Source: Spirochaetota bacterium (lineage in GTDB: Bacteria > Spirochaetota > Spirochaetia > SZUA-6). From it: a stretch of 64,000 nucleotides of DNA. A program made the position numbers and the translations under genes. Where the stretch lies: the NCBI GenBank assembly GCA_013151965.1, contig JAADHF010000042.1:1-64000 (forward strand), in the 5' to 3' direction. Shown here piece by piece: positions 28,444 through 40,574 of the stretch (positions are counted from its first letter, which is position 1; every line of letters starts with the position of its first letter). The notes beneath the pieces were generated by a model, which did not search any database, had not been told where the DNA came from, and worked only from the letters and a program-made list of their open reading frames with translations.

Positions 28444-31400
28444 ATGAGGGATTTACAGGATTTTGATCATATAATGATTAAACTTGCCTCTCCGGATCAG
28501 ATAAGAGCGTGGTCCTATGGAGAGGTCAAGAAGCCTGAAACTATAAATTACCGTACTCTGCGTCCGGAGAGAGACGGCCTTTTTTGTGAGAGAATCTTCG
28601 GAACAACCAAGGAATGGGAGTGCTACTGCGGTAAGTTTAAATCAATCCGGTATAAGGGCGTTATATGCGACCGGTGCGGAGTGGAAGTTACTCATCCCAA
28701 GGTACGCAGAGAGAGAATGGGTCATATCGAGCTTGCATCACCTGTATCCCATATATGGTATTACAGATCCGTTCCGTCCAGGATGGGCCTTCTCCTCGAT
28801 CTTTCCATAGCAGCTTTAAGGTCCATACTGTACTACGAAAAGTACGTCGTTATCGATCCGGGGGATACCGATCTTAAAATGATGCAGCTTTTAACGGAAG
28901 ATGAGTATATAGAGGCACAGGAGAGATATGGCATGGCATTTACAGCCGGAATCGGTGCGGAAGCCATACGTACACTGCTCGAGTCCATAGATCTTGATGC
29001 TCTTTCTGTTGAACTTCGACAGAAGATGAAGGAAAAGGGGGCAAAATCCGATAAAAGACTGCTAAAGAGAATCTCCATAATCGAAGATTTCAGGGATTCG
29101 GGCAACCGTCCGGAATGGATGATCCTGGATGTTATTCCGGTAATTCCTCCCGAATTACGCCCGATGGTACAGCTTGACGGCGGCAGGTTTGCAACTTCGG
29201 ATTTAAACGATCTTTACAGGAGGGTTATTAACAGGAATAACAGGTTAAAGAGACTCCTGATTTTAAATGCTCCGGATATAATCATAAGAAATGAGAAAAG
29301 GATGCTTCAGGAAGCAGTGGATGCACTCTTTGACAATTCCAAGAAGAAGCGTGTTGTAAAGGGTGCTTCCAACAGGCCTTTAAAATCCCTTTCCGATCTT
29401 CTGAAAGGGAAACAGGGGCGGTTCAGGCAGAATCTTTTGGGCAAGCGTGTGGATTATTCAGGCCGTTCCGTTATTGTAGTGGGGCCGGAGCTTAAACTGC
29501 ACCAGTGCGGGCTTCCGACTAAGATGGCATTGGAATTATTTAAACCTTTTATTATGAAGAAGCTCGTAGAGAAGGATATTGTTTATAATATAAAAAAGGC
29601 AAAAACTCTTGTGGAGCAGGAAACTCCCGAGGTCTGGGCTGTTTTGGAGGAGGTTGTTCAGGAACATCCGGTTATGCTGAACCGCGCTCCTACACTTCAC
29701 AGGCTTGGAATCCAGGCTTTTGAACCTGTGCTTGTCGAGGGAAAAGCTATTAAACTCCATCCGCTTGTATGTCATGCTTTTAATGCGGATTTCGACGGCG
29801 ATCAGATGGCTGTTCATGTGCCCCTTACTCCGGAGGCTCAGATAGAGTGCTGGTCCCTTATTTTATCGTCGAGAAACTTATTGAATCCTGCAAACGGCAG
29901 TCCTATAGTCATACCCACCCAGGATATGGTGCTGGGGTTAAACTATCTTACCACGATACGTAAAGGAGCCCATGGAGAGGGAAGGTACTTCTCTTCCCTG
30001 GAGGAGGTTCTGCTTGCCGTGGATTCCAAGAGCGTGGACTATGAAGCGCAGATTAATGTTAAGATAAAGGGAAAATGGGTTAAAACAACACCGGGAAGAA
30101 TAATCTTAAATGAGGAACTTCCCGAAGAGGTCGGGTTTTTAAACTTTACCGTCGGCGAAAAGGAACTGAAAAGTCTCATTGCTATCGCCTATAAGGATTA
30201 CGGCCCTGCTGTCACTGTAAAGATGCTCGATAAGATTAAACACCTTGGATTTACCTATGCAACAAGATTCGGGGCCACCATCGGAATGGATGATATTGTT
30301 ATTCCTGATGCCAAGAAAAAGATGATCGAAAAGGCAAACAGGCAGGTGGAGGAAATACAGAAGCAGTATCTTCAGGGACATATTACAAATGAAGAACGCT
30401 ACAACAGAGTAGTAGAGGTCTGGAGTACAACAAACGAAAATATTACGAACGAGCTTATGGAAGTGCTTAAAAAGGACAGGGGAGGTTTTAACCCTGTATA
30501 TATGATGGCAAACTCGGGTGCCAGGGGAAGCAGGAGCCAGATCAGACAGCTATCGGGCATGAGAGGGTTAATGGCAAAGCCGTCCGGTGATATTATCGAA
30601 CTTCCCATAAGATCGAATTTCAAAGAGGGACTTTCGATAATCGAATTCTTTATATCTACAAACGGAGCACGAAAAGGGCTTGCGGATACCGCGTTAAAAA
30701 CGGCCGATGCCGGTTATCTGACGCGGCGCCTTGTGGATATTGCCCAGGATGTTGTTGTCAACGAAGAGGACTGCGGTACGATTAACGGAATCGAAATGAA
30801 GGCAATAAAGGACGGCGAAGATGTTATAGAGCAGCTGCGCGACAGGATTGTCGGCAGATTTACTCTTGAGCGTGTTAAGCACCCCATAACAGGTGAAATT
30901 ATCATCGATGTAAATCAGGAAATAACGGATGAAATAGCCGAAAGAATCGAAGATGTAGGCGTCGAAAGTGTCAGGATCAGAACCGTTTTAACCTGTGAGG
31001 CGGAACATGGTGTCTGCAGGAAATGCTACGGAAGAAACCTGGCCACGAATAAAACGGTGAATATCGGCGAAGCCGTAGGTATTATAGCTGCACAGAGTAT
31101 AGGGCAGCCCGGAACGCAGCTTACAATGAGAACCTTCCATATAGGTGGTGTAGCTACAAAGGTAAGCGAAGAGAATAGAATTTCCCTTAAATATCCGGTG
31201 GTTCTATCGGAGATAAAGGGAAATGTGATCGAGCTTAACGAAGGCAACCTTCTGTTTGCCCGCAAGGGATTTATCATAGTTAATAAAGTCTTAAAAAGAA
31301 TTCCTTTTGGTAAAAAAGATAAGGTCATGGTGGAAGACGGGCAGAAGGTTTTAAAAGGTGAGGTTATTCTTAAGAGTGGGGGAAAAGAGATACAATCCGA

Positions 31401-32670
31401 TGAGATCGCATATATGCGAATCTCCAAAAAAGAGATACTGCTGATTACTCAGCCTCAGCGGGTAAATATACGTAACGGTTCGGAACTGCTCTTTAGAGTG
31501 GGTGATATAATCGCAGCGGAAGAAACGATTGCGTTTTTTGATCCCTTCAGCGAGCCGATAGTGTCGGAAGCCGACGGAATTGTAAAATTCGAAGATATAG
31601 TTTTAGGAACAACTCTGAAAGAGGAAATCAACGAAGATACCGGTAAAATAGAGAAAAAGATTGCAGAGTTCTCTTTAGAGTCTCTCCAGCCGAGGATCTC
31701 GATAGTTGATGATAATGGTAACGAGGTGGCCGGATACTATCTGCCGGGCTCTGCATATTTGAATGTAGAGGAAGGGCAGAAGATTAAAGCGGGAAAAATC
31801 CTTGCAAAACTTTTAAAGGAAAGTGTTAAAACAAGAGATATAACCGGTGGACTGCCGAGAGTCGGAGAGCTTTTCGAAGCAAGGGTGCCTAAGAATCCGG
31901 CCGTACTTGGAAAGATAGGCGGTAAGGTTTCTTTCGGCGGTATCGTGAAATCGAACAGGGTGATTATTGTCACCGATCCGTACGGTATGGAGTACAAACA
32001 TCTGGTTCCCATGGGTAAGCATCTTTTGATAAGGGATGGGGATACGGTGGAAGCAGGCGAACCGCTATGCGACGGTAATATAGATCCTCATGATATTCTT
32101 CAGATCCTGGGAGAGAATGCCCTCCAGTTCTACCTTGTAAATGAGATACAGGAGGTTTACAGGCTTCAGGGTGTAAATATCAATGATAAGCATATCGGGG
32201 TCATAATACGTCAGATGATGAAGAAAGTGGAAATAATAGATGTCGGTGATACGGGTTTGATATACAACCAGCAGGTCGATAAGTATAAATTCCATGAAGA
32301 GAACAGAAAGGTAGAGAGAGAGGGCGGGCAGCCTGCTGTTGCCAAGCCTCTTCTGCTTGGAATTACCCGTGCGTCGCTGAATATAGATTCCTTTATCTCC
32401 GCTGCGTCCTTTCAGGAAACAACACGTGTTCTTACAAATGCGGCAATTGCGGGAAGTGTGGATCACTTAAGAGGTTTAAAGGAAAATGTAATTATAGGTC
32501 ATCTGATTCCTGCCGGAACAGGAATAAAACAGTATCGTAAAATTAAGCTTTATGATGAAAATATGGAGGATCTTGACATCTCCATTAATAAGATACTGGA
32601 AGAAAAGAAAAAGGAAAAGGAATTAAAGGTTGTGCTGCAGGATAATACTGTGAATAATACTATTCAATAG
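28444..32670 (+). CDS. rpoC: RNA polymerase subunit beta'
   Basis: [15 protein letters not shown] catalytic motif, Zn-site [23 protein letters not shown]. Confidence 0.99.
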   Translation: MRDLQDFDHIMIKLASPDQIRAWSYGEVKKPETINYRTLRPERDGLFCERIFGTTKEWECYCGKFKSIRYKGVICDRCGVEVTHPKVRRERMGHIELASPVSHIWYYRSVPSRMGLLLDLSIAALRSILYYEKYVVIDPGDTDLKMMQLLTEDEYIEAQERYGMAFTAGIGAEAIRTLLESIDLDALSVELRQKMKEKGAKSDKRLLKRISIIEDFRDSGNRPEWMILDVIPVIPPELRPMVQLDGGRFATSDLNDLYRRVINRNNRLKRLLILNAPDIIIRNEKRMLQEAVDALFDNSKKKRVVKGASNRPLKSLSDLLKGKQGRFRQNLLGKRVDYSGRSVIVVGPELKLHQCGLPTKMALELFKPFIMKKLVEKDIVYNIKKAKTLVEQETPEVWAVLEEVVQEHPVMLNRAPTLHRLGIQAFEPVLVEGKAIKLHPLVCHAFNADFDGDQMAVHVPLTPEAQIECWSLILSSRNLLNPANGSPIVIPTQDMVLGLNYLTTIRKGAHGEGRYFSSLEEVLLAVDSKSVDYEAQINVKIKGKWVKTTPGRIILNEELPEEVGFLNFTVGEKELKSLIAIAYKDYGPAVTVKMLDKIKHLGFTYATRFGATIGMDDIVIPDAKKKMIEKANRQVEEIQKQYLQGHITNEERYNRVVEVWSTTNENITNELMEVLKKDRGGFNPVYMMANSGARGSRSQIRQLSGMRGLMAKPSGDIIELPIRSNFKEGLSIIEFFISTNGARKGLADTALKTADAGYLTRRLVDIAQDVVVNEEDCGTINGIEMKAIKDGEDVIEQLRDRIVGRFTLERVKHPITGEIIIDVNQEITDEIAERIEDVGVESVRIRTVLTCEAEHGVCRKCYGRNLATNKTVNIGEAVGIIAAQSIGQPGTQLTMRTFHIGGVATKVSEENRISLKYPVVLSEIKGNVIELNEGNLLFARKGFIIVNKVLKRIPFGKKDKVMVEDGQKVLKGEVILKSGGKEIQSDEIAYMRISKKEILLITQPQRVNIRNGSELLFRVGDIIAAEETIAFFDPFSEPIVSEADGIVKFEDIVLGTTLKEEINEDTGKIEKKIAEFSLESLQPRISIVDDNGNEVAGYYLPGSAYLNVEEGQKIKAGKILAKLLKESVKTRDITGGLPRVGELFEARVPKNPAVLGKIGGKVSFGGIVKSNRVIIVTDPYGMEYKHLVPMGKHLLIRDGDTVEAGEPLCDGNIDPHDILQILGENALQFYLVNEIQEVYRLQGVNINDKHIGVIIRQMMKKVEIIDVGDTGLIYNQQVDKYKFHEENRKVEREGGQPAVAKPLLLGITRASLNIDSFISAASFQETTRVLTNAAIAGSVDHLRGLKENVIIGHLIPAGTGIKQYRKIKLYDENMEDLDISINKILEEKKKEKELKVVLQDNTVNNTIQ

Positions 32671-32690
32671 CAGATATTGTGCATCTCTAC

Positions 32691-32719
32691 TTGATTCTTT
32701 ATTAATTGTCTGTTATATT
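32691..32719 (+). promoter_or_regulatory. Predicted promoter in rpoC-rpsL intergenic
   Basis: TTGATT-N17-TATATT, followed shortly by a G9 run (32730-32738). Confidence 0.5.
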
Positions 32720-32780
32720 CTAACGAATCGGGGGGGGGCGGCCGGCGGAAGACCGGTGTGCTGGATGATTTATTCAGTAT

Positions 32781-32816
32781 AAAAGTGTTGGTTTAAAATC
32801 AGTACTTTCATTTTTT
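32781..32816 (+). terminator. Rho-independent terminator (rpoBC operon and/or small RNA)
   Basis: AAAGTGTTGGTT-TAA-AATCAGTACTTT (12-bp stem incl. G-T pairs), then CA-TTTTTT. Confidence 0.7.
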
Positions 32817-32846
32817 CAACCTGTTGTAGAAATTTGTATAATAGGC

Positions 32847-32875
32847 TTGACTTTTTTTTAATCTATTGATAGATT
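32847..32875 (+). promoter_or_regulatory. Predicted str-operon promoter with palindrome over -10
   Basis: TTGACT-N17-TAGATT; palindrome AATCTATTGATAGATT region at 32860-32875. Confidence 0.55.
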
Positions 32876-32916
32876 TTCGTTTCACATAGTCTATCAGATG
32901 GGAGATTTGTGTTTAT

Positions 32917-33291
32917 ATGCCAACTATAAATCAGTTGATAAGAAAAGGCAGAAAGAAGATTATAAAGAAAACAAAGGCGCCCGCGCTGCAGGGTTGTCCT
33001 CAAAAACGCGGAGTATGCACAAGGGTTATGACCATAACGCCCAAGAAGCCTAATTCCGCATTAAGGAAGGTTGCAAGGGTGAGGTTGTCGAATGGTATTG
33101 AGGTTACGGCATATATTCCCGGCATCGGGCATAATCTGCAGGAGCACTCGGTAGTGCTGATAAGAGGGGGCAGGGTAAAGGATCTGCCTGGTGTGAGATA
33201 TCATATCGTACGTGGTGCTAAAGATACCCTCGGGGTCGAGGATAGAAAAAAGAGCAGGTCGAAGTACGGTACCAAGAAGCCGAAGGCGTAA
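32917..33291 (+). CDS. rpsL: 30S ribosomal protein S12
   Basis: [13 protein letters not shown]...[17 protein letters not shown]. Confidence 0.99.
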   Translation: MPTINQLIRKGRKKIIKKTKAPALQGCPQKRGVCTRVMTITPKKPNSALRKVARVRLSNGIEVTAYIPGIGHNLQEHSVVLIRGGRVKDLPGVRYHIVRGAKDTLGVEDRKKSRSKYGTKKPKA

Positions 33292-33305
33292 ACGAGGAAA
33301 TATAT

Positions 33306-33776
33306 ATGCCAAGACGAAGGGTAGTTCAGAAAAAAGTCGTATATCCGGATCCGAAGTACAGGAGTGCTGTCCTTTCCAAATTCATTACCAGAATGATGTA
33401 CTCCGGAAAGAAGGCTATTGCAACGAGGATTGTTTACGATGCATTTAAGGCTATAGAAGAAAAATTAAAAAAGGAACCTCTGGAGGTTTTTTTAAAAGCA
33501 TTGGAAAATGTTAAGCCCATTGTCGAGGTAAAATCGCGAAGAGTGGGCGGGTCGACATACCAGGTTCCTGTAGAAATACGGGACAGCAGGCGGGATGCAC
33601 TGGCTATGAGGTGGATTATACAGTTCGCACGTAAGAGAAGCGGCAAGTCCATGAGTACGAAGCTGTCTGCAGAGTTGATGGATGCGTATAATTCTACGGG
33701 TGCATCATTTAAAAAGAAAGAGGACACCCATCGAATGGCTGAGGCTAATAAAGCCTTTGCTCATTATAGATGGTAG
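33306..33776 (+). CDS. rpsG: 30S ribosomal protein S7
   Basis: [36 protein letters not shown]. Confidence 0.99.
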   Translation: MPRRRVVQKKVVYPDPKYRSAVLSKFITRMMYSGKKAIATRIVYDAFKAIEEKLKKEPLEVFLKALENVKPIVEVKSRRVGGSTYQVPVEIRDSRRDALAMRWIIQFARKRSGKSMSTKLSAELMDAYNSTGASFKKKEDTHRMAEANKAFAHYRW

Positions 33777-33788
33777 TTGTTTTTGGAT

Positions 33789-35870
33789 ATGGCTACGCGG
33801 TTTCCTCTAAAGAAAATCCGCAATATCGGGATCATGGCGCATATAGACGCCGGGAAAACGACTACGACGGAGCGGATTCTCTACTATACAGGCAGAACAC
33901 ATAAGATTGGTGAGGTTCATGAAGGTGATACCGAAATGGACTGGATGGAACTTGAAAAAGAACGGGGCATAACGATAACAGCTGCTGCGACTTCCTGTTC
34001 CTGGAAAGATCACCAGATAAATATAATAGATACACCAGGGCATGTGGATTTCACGGTCGAGGTGGAACGATCTTTGAGAGTATTAGACGGAGCAATAGGG
34101 GTTTTCTGTGCTGTTGCAGGAGTGGAACCTCAAAGCGAGACCGTATGGAAGCAGGCGAATAAGTACAAGGTTCCCAGGCTTGTTTTTATCAATAAGATGG
34201 ATCGGGTCGGGGCGAGGTTTTACGGCGTTGTGGAGGAACTCGGGAGCCGGTTAGGGGCGAATGCCCTGGTTGTCCAGATTCCCATAGGAAGCGAGAGCAA
34301 ATTCAAGGGTGTTGTGGATCTTATAAAGATGCGGGCTTTTGTGTGGGAAGATGACGGGTCCGGTGCCGAGTATATCGAAGGTGAAATACCCGAAGAAATG
34401 AAGAATGAGGCGGAAGAAAAACGCGTGGAGCTTCTTGAAAAGCTTTCCGAACAGGATGATCTCTTTATGGAAGAGTATCTTGAGGGAATTGAGATTTCCG
34501 GAGAAAGAATAAAAGAGGTGCTGCGGGCGGCTTGCATTGATAGTACGCTTTTTCCCGTACTTTGCGGGACGGCTTTTAAGAACAAGGGTGTTCAGCTGCT
34601 GCTTGATGCGGTTGTGGATTATCTGCCTTCGCCGGTTGATATTCCTGCGATAACCGGAATACTGCCGAACACGGGTGATTACATAGAACGTGAGCCTTCG
34701 GATGACAGTGCTTTTTCGGCATTGGCCTTTAAGATTATGTCCGATCCTTATGTGGGGAAACTAACATTTTTCAGGGTTTATTCGGGCAGCCTGAAAAGCG
34801 GCAGTTATATTTATAACTCGACTGCCGATCGAAGAGAGCGTGTTTCCAGGATATTAAGGATGCATGCAAACGACAGAGAAGAGATTGGTGAGGTTCATAC
34901 GGGTGATATTGCCGCTTTAGTGGGATTAAAGAAGACTACAACGGGCGATACGCTCTGTGATATGGATAATCAAATAATTCTTGAGTCCATGGTTTTTCCG
35001 GAGCCGGTTGTCTCTATTGCTATCGAGCCCAAGACGAAGTCAGATTCCGATAAATTAATGGGAGCGCTGCAGAAGCTCTCCGAAGAGGATCCGACTTTTA
35101 AAGTCCGCTATGATCATGAAACGGGCCAGACTATAATATCCGGAATGGGGGAACTTCATCTTGAGGTTCTTGTAGAGAGGCTTTTACGGGAGTTCAAGGT
35201 AGAGGCCAGTGTCGGCAAACCGGAGGTGGCATATCGTGAGACGATTATGGGTTCTGCCAAAGCGGAAGGGAAGTTTGTAAAGCAGTCAGGCGGACACGGA
35301 CAGTATGGTCACGTTGTGATGAGGTTCGAATCGCTGCCGCCCGGAACGGGATTCCTCTTTGAGAGTAAGGTTGTCGGAGGCAGGGTTCCAAAGGAATATA
35401 TACCTGCTGTTCAGAAAGGAATAGAAGAGGCCAGAGACAACGGTGTGCTTGCCGGATATCCTGTTGTGGATTTCAGGGCGACACTGCTCGACGGCTCGTA
35501 TCATGATGTTGATTCAAGCGAAATGGCTTTTAAGGTAGCAGCTTCGCTTGCATACAGGAATGGGCTTAGGAAAGCTAAACCAACTATCCTGGAACCGATT
35601 ATGTCTGTGGAGGTTAATGCTCCCGAAGAGTATCTTGGGGAAGTTATTTCCAATTTCAGTGCAAGAATGGGACATGTGGAAGGTATAGAAGATCGGTATG
35701 GTGGTAAGGTAGCTAAGGCACTTGTGCCTTTACGAATGATGTTCGGATATACTACCGTTCTCCGCTCCATGACAAAGGGGCGGGCAACTCATACCATGCA
35801 GTTTTCTCACTACCAGTCAGTTCCCAAATCGGTGCAGGAAGAGATAGTAGCGAAGGTTAGGGGAAAATAA
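33789..35870 (+). CDS. fusA: Elongation factor G
   Basis: [24 protein letters not shown]...[24 protein letters not shown] 33789 preferred over TTG 33777. Confidence 0.98.
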   Translation: MATRFPLKKIRNIGIMAHIDAGKTTTTERILYYTGRTHKIGEVHEGDTEMDWMELEKERGITITAAATSCSWKDHQINIIDTPGHVDFTVEVERSLRVLDGAIGVFCAVAGVEPQSETVWKQANKYKVPRLVFINKMDRVGARFYGVVEELGSRLGANALVVQIPIGSESKFKGVVDLIKMRAFVWEDDGSGAEYIEGEIPEEMKNEAEEKRVELLEKLSEQDDLFMEEYLEGIEISGERIKEVLRAACIDSTLFPVLCGTAFKNKGVQLLLDAVVDYLPSPVDIPAITGILPNTGDYIEREPSDDSAFSALAFKIMSDPYVGKLTFFRVYSGSLKSGSYIYNSTADRRERVSRILRMHANDREEIGEVHTGDIAALVGLKKTTTGDTLCDMDNQIILESMVFPEPVVSIAIEPKTKSDSDKLMGALQKLSEEDPTFKVRYDHETGQTIISGMGELHLEVLVERLLREFKVEASVGKPEVAYRETIMGSAKAEGKFVKQSGGHGQYGHVVMRFESLPPGTGFLFESKVVGGRVPKEYIPAVQKGIEEARDNGVLAGYPVVDFRATLLDGSYHDVDSSEMAFKVAASLAYRNGLRKAKPTILEPIMSVEVNAPEEYLGEVISNFSARMGHVEGIEDRYGGKVAKALVPLRMMFGYTTVLRSMTKGRATHTMQFSHYQSVPKSVQEEIVAKVRGK

Positions 35871-35951
35871 AGATAAAATCCTCTATGCCTTAAAGTAAGC
35901 ATAATAATGTGCTATATGTTTTGAATTGCGTTTCAAAGCAAGGAGGAAGAA

Positions 35952-37142
35952 ATGGCAAAGGCAAAGTTTGAAAGGACCAAACCGCATATTAATGTAGGTA
36001 CGATAGGTCATGTCGATCATGGGAAAACAACTCTTACGGCAGCAATTACCATGTACTGTGCAAAAAGTTTTGGTGATAAAGTGATGAAGTATGAGGATAT
36101 AGATAATGCGCCGGAGGAGAAGTCGAGAGGTATTACTATTAATACCAGGCATGTTGAATATCAGACGGAGAATAGGCACTATGCCCATGTAGACTGTCCG
36201 GGACACGCTGATTACATTAAAAATATGATAACCGGTGCCGCGCAGATGGATGGTGCTATTTTGGTAGTATCCGCCCCTGATTCGGTGATGCCGCAGACAA
36301 GAGAGCATATACTGCTTGCACGTCAGGTTGGTGTACCGTCTATAATTGTTTACCTCAATAAGACAGATCAGGTTGACGATCCCGAATTGATCGAACTCGT
36401 GGAAGAGGAAATTCGTGATGTCTTAAAGGAATATGAATTTCCCGGAGATGAAATTCCTATTATTAAGGGTTCCGCTCTCCAGGCCATGGAAAATCCGGAT
36501 GATCCGGAAAAGATTAAATCTGTTATTGAGCTTCTTAAAGCCATGGACGAGTATGTTCCTCTGCCTGAAAGGCCCATTGATAAGCCTTTCCTGATGCCAA
36601 TAGAGGATGTTTTCTCCATATCCGGGCGTGGTACGGTTGTGACCGGAAGAGTTGACCGGGGAAAAGTCAAAGTCGGCGAAGAGGTGGAAATTGTCGGCAT
36701 CAAGCCCACAAGGAAAACTGTTGTAACCGGTGTGGAAATGTTTAATAAAATACTGGATGAAGGACTTGCCGGTGATAATATCGGTACTCTTTTAAGGGGT
36801 GTCGACAAGAAGGAAGTAGAAAGAGGACAGGTAGTTGCCAAACCGGGCAGCATTACTCCTCATAGGAAATTCAAAAGCAGAGTTTATATACTGACAGGAG
36901 ATGAAGGCGGAAGACATTCTCCGTTCTTTGCAGGTTACAGGCCGCAGTTTTATTTCAGAACAACGGATGTTACCGGCAGCGTTTCACTTCCCGAAGACAA
37001 GCAGATGGTTATGCCGGGAGATACGGTTGAACTTACCGTAGAATTAATTTCGACAATAGCTATTGAAAAAGGTTTAAGGTTTGCTATTCGTGAGGGTGGA
37101 AGAACTGTCGGCGCGGGAGCCGTTACGGAAATTATTGAATAA
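35952..37142 (+). CDS. tuf: Elongation factor Tu
   Basis: [46 protein letters not shown]. Confidence 0.99.
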   Translation: MAKAKFERTKPHINVGTIGHVDHGKTTLTAAITMYCAKSFGDKVMKYEDIDNAPEEKSRGITINTRHVEYQTENRHYAHVDCPGHADYIKNMITGAAQMDGAILVVSAPDSVMPQTREHILLARQVGVPSIIVYLNKTDQVDDPELIELVEEEIRDVLKEYEFPGDEIPIIKGSALQAMENPDDPEKIKSVIELLKAMDEYVPLPERPIDKPFLMPIEDVFSISGRGTVVTGRVDRGKVKVGEEVEIVGIKPTRKTVVTGVEMFNKILDEGLAGDNIGTLLRGVDKKEVERGQVVAKPGSITPHRKFKSRVYILTGDEGGRHSPFFAGYRPQFYFRTTDVTGSVSLPEDKQMVMPGDTVELTVELISTIAIEKGLRFAIREGGRTVGAGAVTEIIE

Positions 37143-37147
37143 ATTAT

Positions 37148-37178
37148 GCTCCTGCATTACAAAATGCAGGAGCTTTTT
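37148..37178 (+). terminator. Strong terminator between tuf and rpsJ
   Basis: GCTCCTGCATT-ACAA-AATGCAGGAGC (perfect 11 bp) + TTTTT, 15 nt before the rpsJ ATG. Confidence 0.92.
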
Positions 37179-37192
37179 CAGGGAGTTTATAC

Positions 37193-37501
37193 ATGACAGG
37201 GGATAGGATACGTGTTAGGTTGCGTGGTTTTGATGTGGAACTTATAGATCAGAGTGCAAAATCGATTGTCGAGACGGTGTTAAAAGCCGGGTCTAAGATA
37301 TCGGGACCTATTCCTCTGCCTACAAAGATAAACAAATATACAGTTCTGCGGTCTCCGCATGTCAATAAAAAGTCGCGGGAACAGTTTGAAATGAGAACCC
37401 ATAAGAGATTAATAGATATAATCGAACCTACAAAGGATGTTATGGATGCACTTATGAAACTGGAGTTACCTGCAGGTGTTGATGTAGAAATAAAGCAGTA
37501 A
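37193..37501 (+). CDS. rpsJ: 30S ribosomal protein S10
   Basis: [41 protein letters not shown]. Confidence 0.98.
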   Translation: MTGDRIRVRLRGFDVELIDQSAKSIVETVLKAGSKISGPIPLPTKINKYTVLRSPHVNKKSREQFEMRTHKRLIDIIEPTKDVMDALMKLELPAGVDVEIKQ

Positions 37502-37511
37502 GGAAAAAGCA

Positions 37512-38132
37512 ATGTTGGCATTAATGGCAGATAAAATAGGAATGACACAGGTTTTTGATGAAAACGGTATACTTATCCCTGTTACGGTAATCCATGTGGA
37601 ACCGAATCTGGTTGTGGGTGAAAGAAAACAGAAAAAACACGGCTATGATGCAGTCATCCTGGGTGTGGAAAAGGTAAAAGAAAACAAGGTTTCCAAACCG
37701 TATGCAGGCCAGTTTCCCGGTGATGCGGGGATAAGAAAACACATTCTGGAGATAAGGGATTTTGAAAAAGAGTATAGGATAGGTGAAGAGCTTAGTGTTG
37801 CTGTATTTGAAGGCATAAGATATTTAGATGTTCGCGGGATCAGCAAAGGTAAAGGATATCAGGGTGTCATGAAACGTCATGGTTTCAGCGGCGGCCAAAA
37901 AACGCATGGTTCCAAATTCCACAGGGCGGGAGGATCTACCGGACAGGCTGCCTGGCCTTCCAAGGTTTTTAAAGGCACAAAGATGGCGGGAAGAATGGGC
38001 GGTGTTAAAAGAACCATTCAGAATTTAAGAGTCCTGCGTGTTGATAAAGATAAAAATATTATTCTTCTGCAGGGTTCGGTACCCGGTAGAAATAAAAGCA
38101 AAGTGCTTTTAATGAAATCAAAGAAAAAATAG
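37512..38132 (+). CDS. rplC: 50S ribosomal protein L3
   Basis: [15 protein letters not shown]...[21 protein letters not shown]. Confidence 0.98.
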   Translation: MLALMADKIGMTQVFDENGILIPVTVIHVEPNLVVGERKQKKHGYDAVILGVEKVKENKVSKPYAGQFPGDAGIRKHILEIRDFEKEYRIGEELSVAVFEGIRYLDVRGISKGKGYQGVMKRHGFSGGQKTHGSKFHRAGGSTGQAAWPSKVFKGTKMAGRMGGVKRTIQNLRVLRVDKDKNIILLQGSVPGRNKSKVLLMKSKKK

Positions 38133-38141
38133 AGGATCCGT

Positions 38142-38768
38142 ATGAAAACTCAGGTTTTGGGGTTAGATGGCAGTGTATTACGAGAAATAGAACTATCGGA
38201 TAGTGTATTTAGTGTGGATATAAGCGAAGGCTCTATTTATCATGCCGTAAGGAATGAGCTTGCTAATTTAAGACAGGGAACCGCTTCCACAAAAACCAGA
38301 AGTGAAGTTCGGGGAAGCGGAGCTAAACCCTGGCGGCAGAAAGGAACCGGAAGGGCGCGTTCGGGAAGCAGAAAATCTCCTGTATGGGTAGGAGGCGGAA
38401 CGGTTTTCGGTCCAAAGCCCCGTGATTATAGTTATAAACTGCCTAGAAAAATAAAGAGACTGGCGGTAAGGTCGGTTCTATCGCTTAAATTAAAAGATAA
38501 GGTCTTAAAGATAATTGAAGATTTTACGGTAGAAAGCGGAAAGACGAAGGATCTGCTTAAGATAGTGAGCGGTTTTGTTCCGGATGAACGTACAATACTG
38601 GTGCTTAAAGATAATGATAAGATGGTGAAAAGATCAGGAGGAAATGTGCCGTGGCTTCGTTTTCTCTCTTTTGACAGATTAAGGGTGCATGATCTTTTTT
38701 ACTGCAGGCATCTTTTGCTGATGGAATCCGCTGCGAAAAGTTTAAATGATTTCTATGCTTCGAATTAA
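38142..38768 (+). CDS. rplD: 50S ribosomal protein L4
   Basis: TKTRSEVRGSGAKPWRQKGTGRARSGSRKSPVWVGGGTVFGPKPRDYSYKLPRK. Confidence 0.98.
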   Translation: MKTQVLGLDGSVLREIELSDSVFSVDISEGSIYHAVRNELANLRQGTASTKTRSEVRGSGAKPWRQKGTGRARSGSRKSPVWVGGGTVFGPKPRDYSYKLPRKIKRLAVRSVLSLKLKDKVLKIIEDFTVESGKTKDLLKIVSGFVPDERTILVLKDNDKMVKRSGGNVPWLRFLSFDRLRVHDLFYCRHLLLMESAAKSLNDFYASN

Positions 38769-38785
38769 ACGGAAGAGGTTAAATA

Positions 38786-39070
38786 ATGAATGCTGATCAG
38801 ATTATCATAGAGCCTGTTGTTACTGAAAAGACAAATATAATGAGGGAATCGCATAAGTATGCATTTAAGGTAAACCGTGGTGCAAATAAGTATCAGGTAA
38901 TGCTGGCAGTCAACGAACTTTTTGATGTGCATCCATTGAAATGCAATATTGTTAATGTTTCAAGAAAACCGAAACGTGTACGTTACAGGCTGGGATATAC
39001 TGCTGTATGGAAAAAAGCTGTTGTAACTCTTCCTCCGGGAGAGATTATCCCGATTTTCGAGGGCGCATAG
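38786..39070 (+). CDS. rplW: 50S ribosomal protein L23
   Basis: IIEPVVTEKTNIMRESHKYAFKVNRGANKYQV. Confidence 0.97.
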   Translation: MNADQIIIEPVVTEKTNIMRESHKYAFKVNRGANKYQVMLAVNELFDVHPLKCNIVNVSRKPKRVRYRLGYTAVWKKAVVTLPPGEIIPIFEGA

Positions 39071-39082
39071 GGAGTTAAAGTA

Positions 39083-39907
39083 ATGGGAATTAAGAAATAC
39101 AAACCGGTTACTGCCGGAACCAGATTTAAGACAGGCTTGACATTCGAGGAGATAACGAAAGATAAACCCGAAAAATCTTTAACAAAAGGGTCCGCTTTCA
39201 GTTCCGGCCGGGATGGTGCAGGAAGGATCAGTGTGCGAAGGAGAGGCGGCGGACACAAAAGAAGATATCGTGTTGTTGATTTTAGAAGGGGTAAGACCGG
39301 TGTACCCGGAAAGGTAGCCGCTATAGAGTACGATCCTAATAGAAGTGCTAATATCGCGTTAATCAATTATGCAGACGGCGAAAAGTGTTATATTATTGCC
39401 CCGGAAGGGCTAAGTGTCGGTTCTACCGTTTTAAGCGGACCCGATGCACCTTTGGAAGTCGGAAATGCGCTGCCATTGGAGCGGATACCTCTTGGAATGA
39501 TTGTTCATAATATTGAATTACAGCTTGGGAAGGGCGGGCAGTTAGCAAGGTCTGCGGGTACCGGAGCATCGATTGCAGCAAAAGAGGGCGACTATGTAAC
39601 GCTTAAACTACCGTCCGGTGAGATGAGAATGGTGTTTAAAAAATGTTATGCAACGCTTGGGACTGTTGGTAATGAGGAGCATATGAATGTTACCCTGGGA
39701 AAAGCGGGGCGTGCAAGATGGCTGGGCAGAAGACCGAAGGTTCGGGGCGTTGCCATGAACCCTCACGATCATCCTCACGGCGGCGGTGAGGGTAAGTCGT
39801 CCGGAGGGAGACATCCTGTTTCTCCGACGGGTGTTCCCACAAAAGGTTATAAAACACGGAAGAAGCGCAAGCTTTCCAGTAAATTTATTGTTAAGAGAAG
39901 AAAATAG
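39083..39907 (+). CDS. rplB: 50S ribosomal protein L2
   Basis: [13 protein letters not shown]...[41 protein letters not shown]. Confidence 0.99.
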   Translation: MGIKKYKPVTAGTRFKTGLTFEEITKDKPEKSLTKGSAFSSGRDGAGRISVRRRGGGHKRRYRVVDFRRGKTGVPGKVAAIEYDPNRSANIALINYADGEKCYIIAPEGLSVGSTVLSGPDAPLEVGNALPLERIPLGMIVHNIELQLGKGGQLARSAGTGASIAAKEGDYVTLKLPSGEMRMVFKKCYATLGTVGNEEHMNVTLGKAGRARWLGRRPKVRGVAMNPHDHPHGGGEGKSSGGRHPVSPTGVPTKGYKTRKKRKLSSKFIVKRRK

Positions 39908-39916
39908 GAGAAGCGA

Positions 39917-40198
39917 GTGTCTAGATCGGTAAAGAAAGGACCTTTTATTGCAAAAAGCCTGTATAAAAAGGTCCTGGATATGAATAAAAGCGGTGAAAAA
40001 AGGATGATAAAAACCTATTCGAGGTGTTCGACAGTCATCCCTGAAATGGTTGGTTTTACTATTTCTGTTTATAATGGTAAAACCTGGATTCCTGTGTATG
40101 TTACAGAGAACCTTGTCGGCCACAAGCTCGGTGAGTTTTCACCAACAAGGATTTTCAGAGGACATGCAGGATCGGATAAAAAGGCTTCTAAAAGGTAA
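39917..40198 (+). CDS. rpsS: 30S ribosomal protein S19 (GTG start)
   Basis: [18 protein letters not shown]...[18 protein letters not shown]. Confidence 0.98.
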   Translation: MSRSVKKGPFIAKSLYKKVLDMNKSGEKRMIKTYSRCSTVIPEMVGFTISVYNGKTWIPVYVTENLVGHKLGEFSPTRIFRGHAGSDKKASKR

Positions 40199-40201
40199 CA
40201 G

Positions 40202-40561
40202 GTGATGGTTATGGAAATAAAGAAGGGTTATCAGGCCCACGCAAGGTATTTAAGGGTGTCACCGACAAAGGTGAGAAGAGTTGCGGATATCATAAGAAAA
40301 AAACCCTACGGAGAGGCTGTTGCGATTCTTGATTCTTTGCCTCATAAAGGTGCCCGTTTTTTAAAGAAGGTTATTAAATCCGCTGCTGCAAATGCTCTGT
40401 ATAACAACAAGAAACTTGATGAAGAAATGCTGTATATAAAAGATTTGCAGGTAAACGGAGGGCCTACTATGAAGAGGGTATGGCCGAGGGCCCGCGGCAG
40501 GGCTGACAGGCTTTTAAAAAGATCATGCCACATTTCCGTGGTATTGGACGAAATTAGTTAA
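40202..40561 (+). CDS. rplV: 50S ribosomal protein L22
   Basis: [21 protein letters not shown]...[21 protein letters not shown]; alternative ATG 40205/40211. Confidence 0.97.
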   Translation: MMVMEIKKGYQAHARYLRVSPTKVRRVADIIRKKPYGEAVAILDSLPHKGARFLKKVIKSAAANALYNNKKLDEEMLYIKDLQVNGGPTMKRVWPRARGRADRLLKRSCHISVVLDEIS

Positions 40562-40574
40562 TCTGGGGGATATT

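Noticed and set aside
32917-33291. Streptomycin-resistance substitutions in S12
   Set aside because: [11 protein letters not shown] and [13 protein letters not shown] retain the wild-type lysines.
33789-35870. Assigning this EF-G to spdEFG1 or spdEFG2 (spirochaetal dual EF-G)
   Set aside because: Needs alignment to both paralogue classes; cannot be decided by eye.
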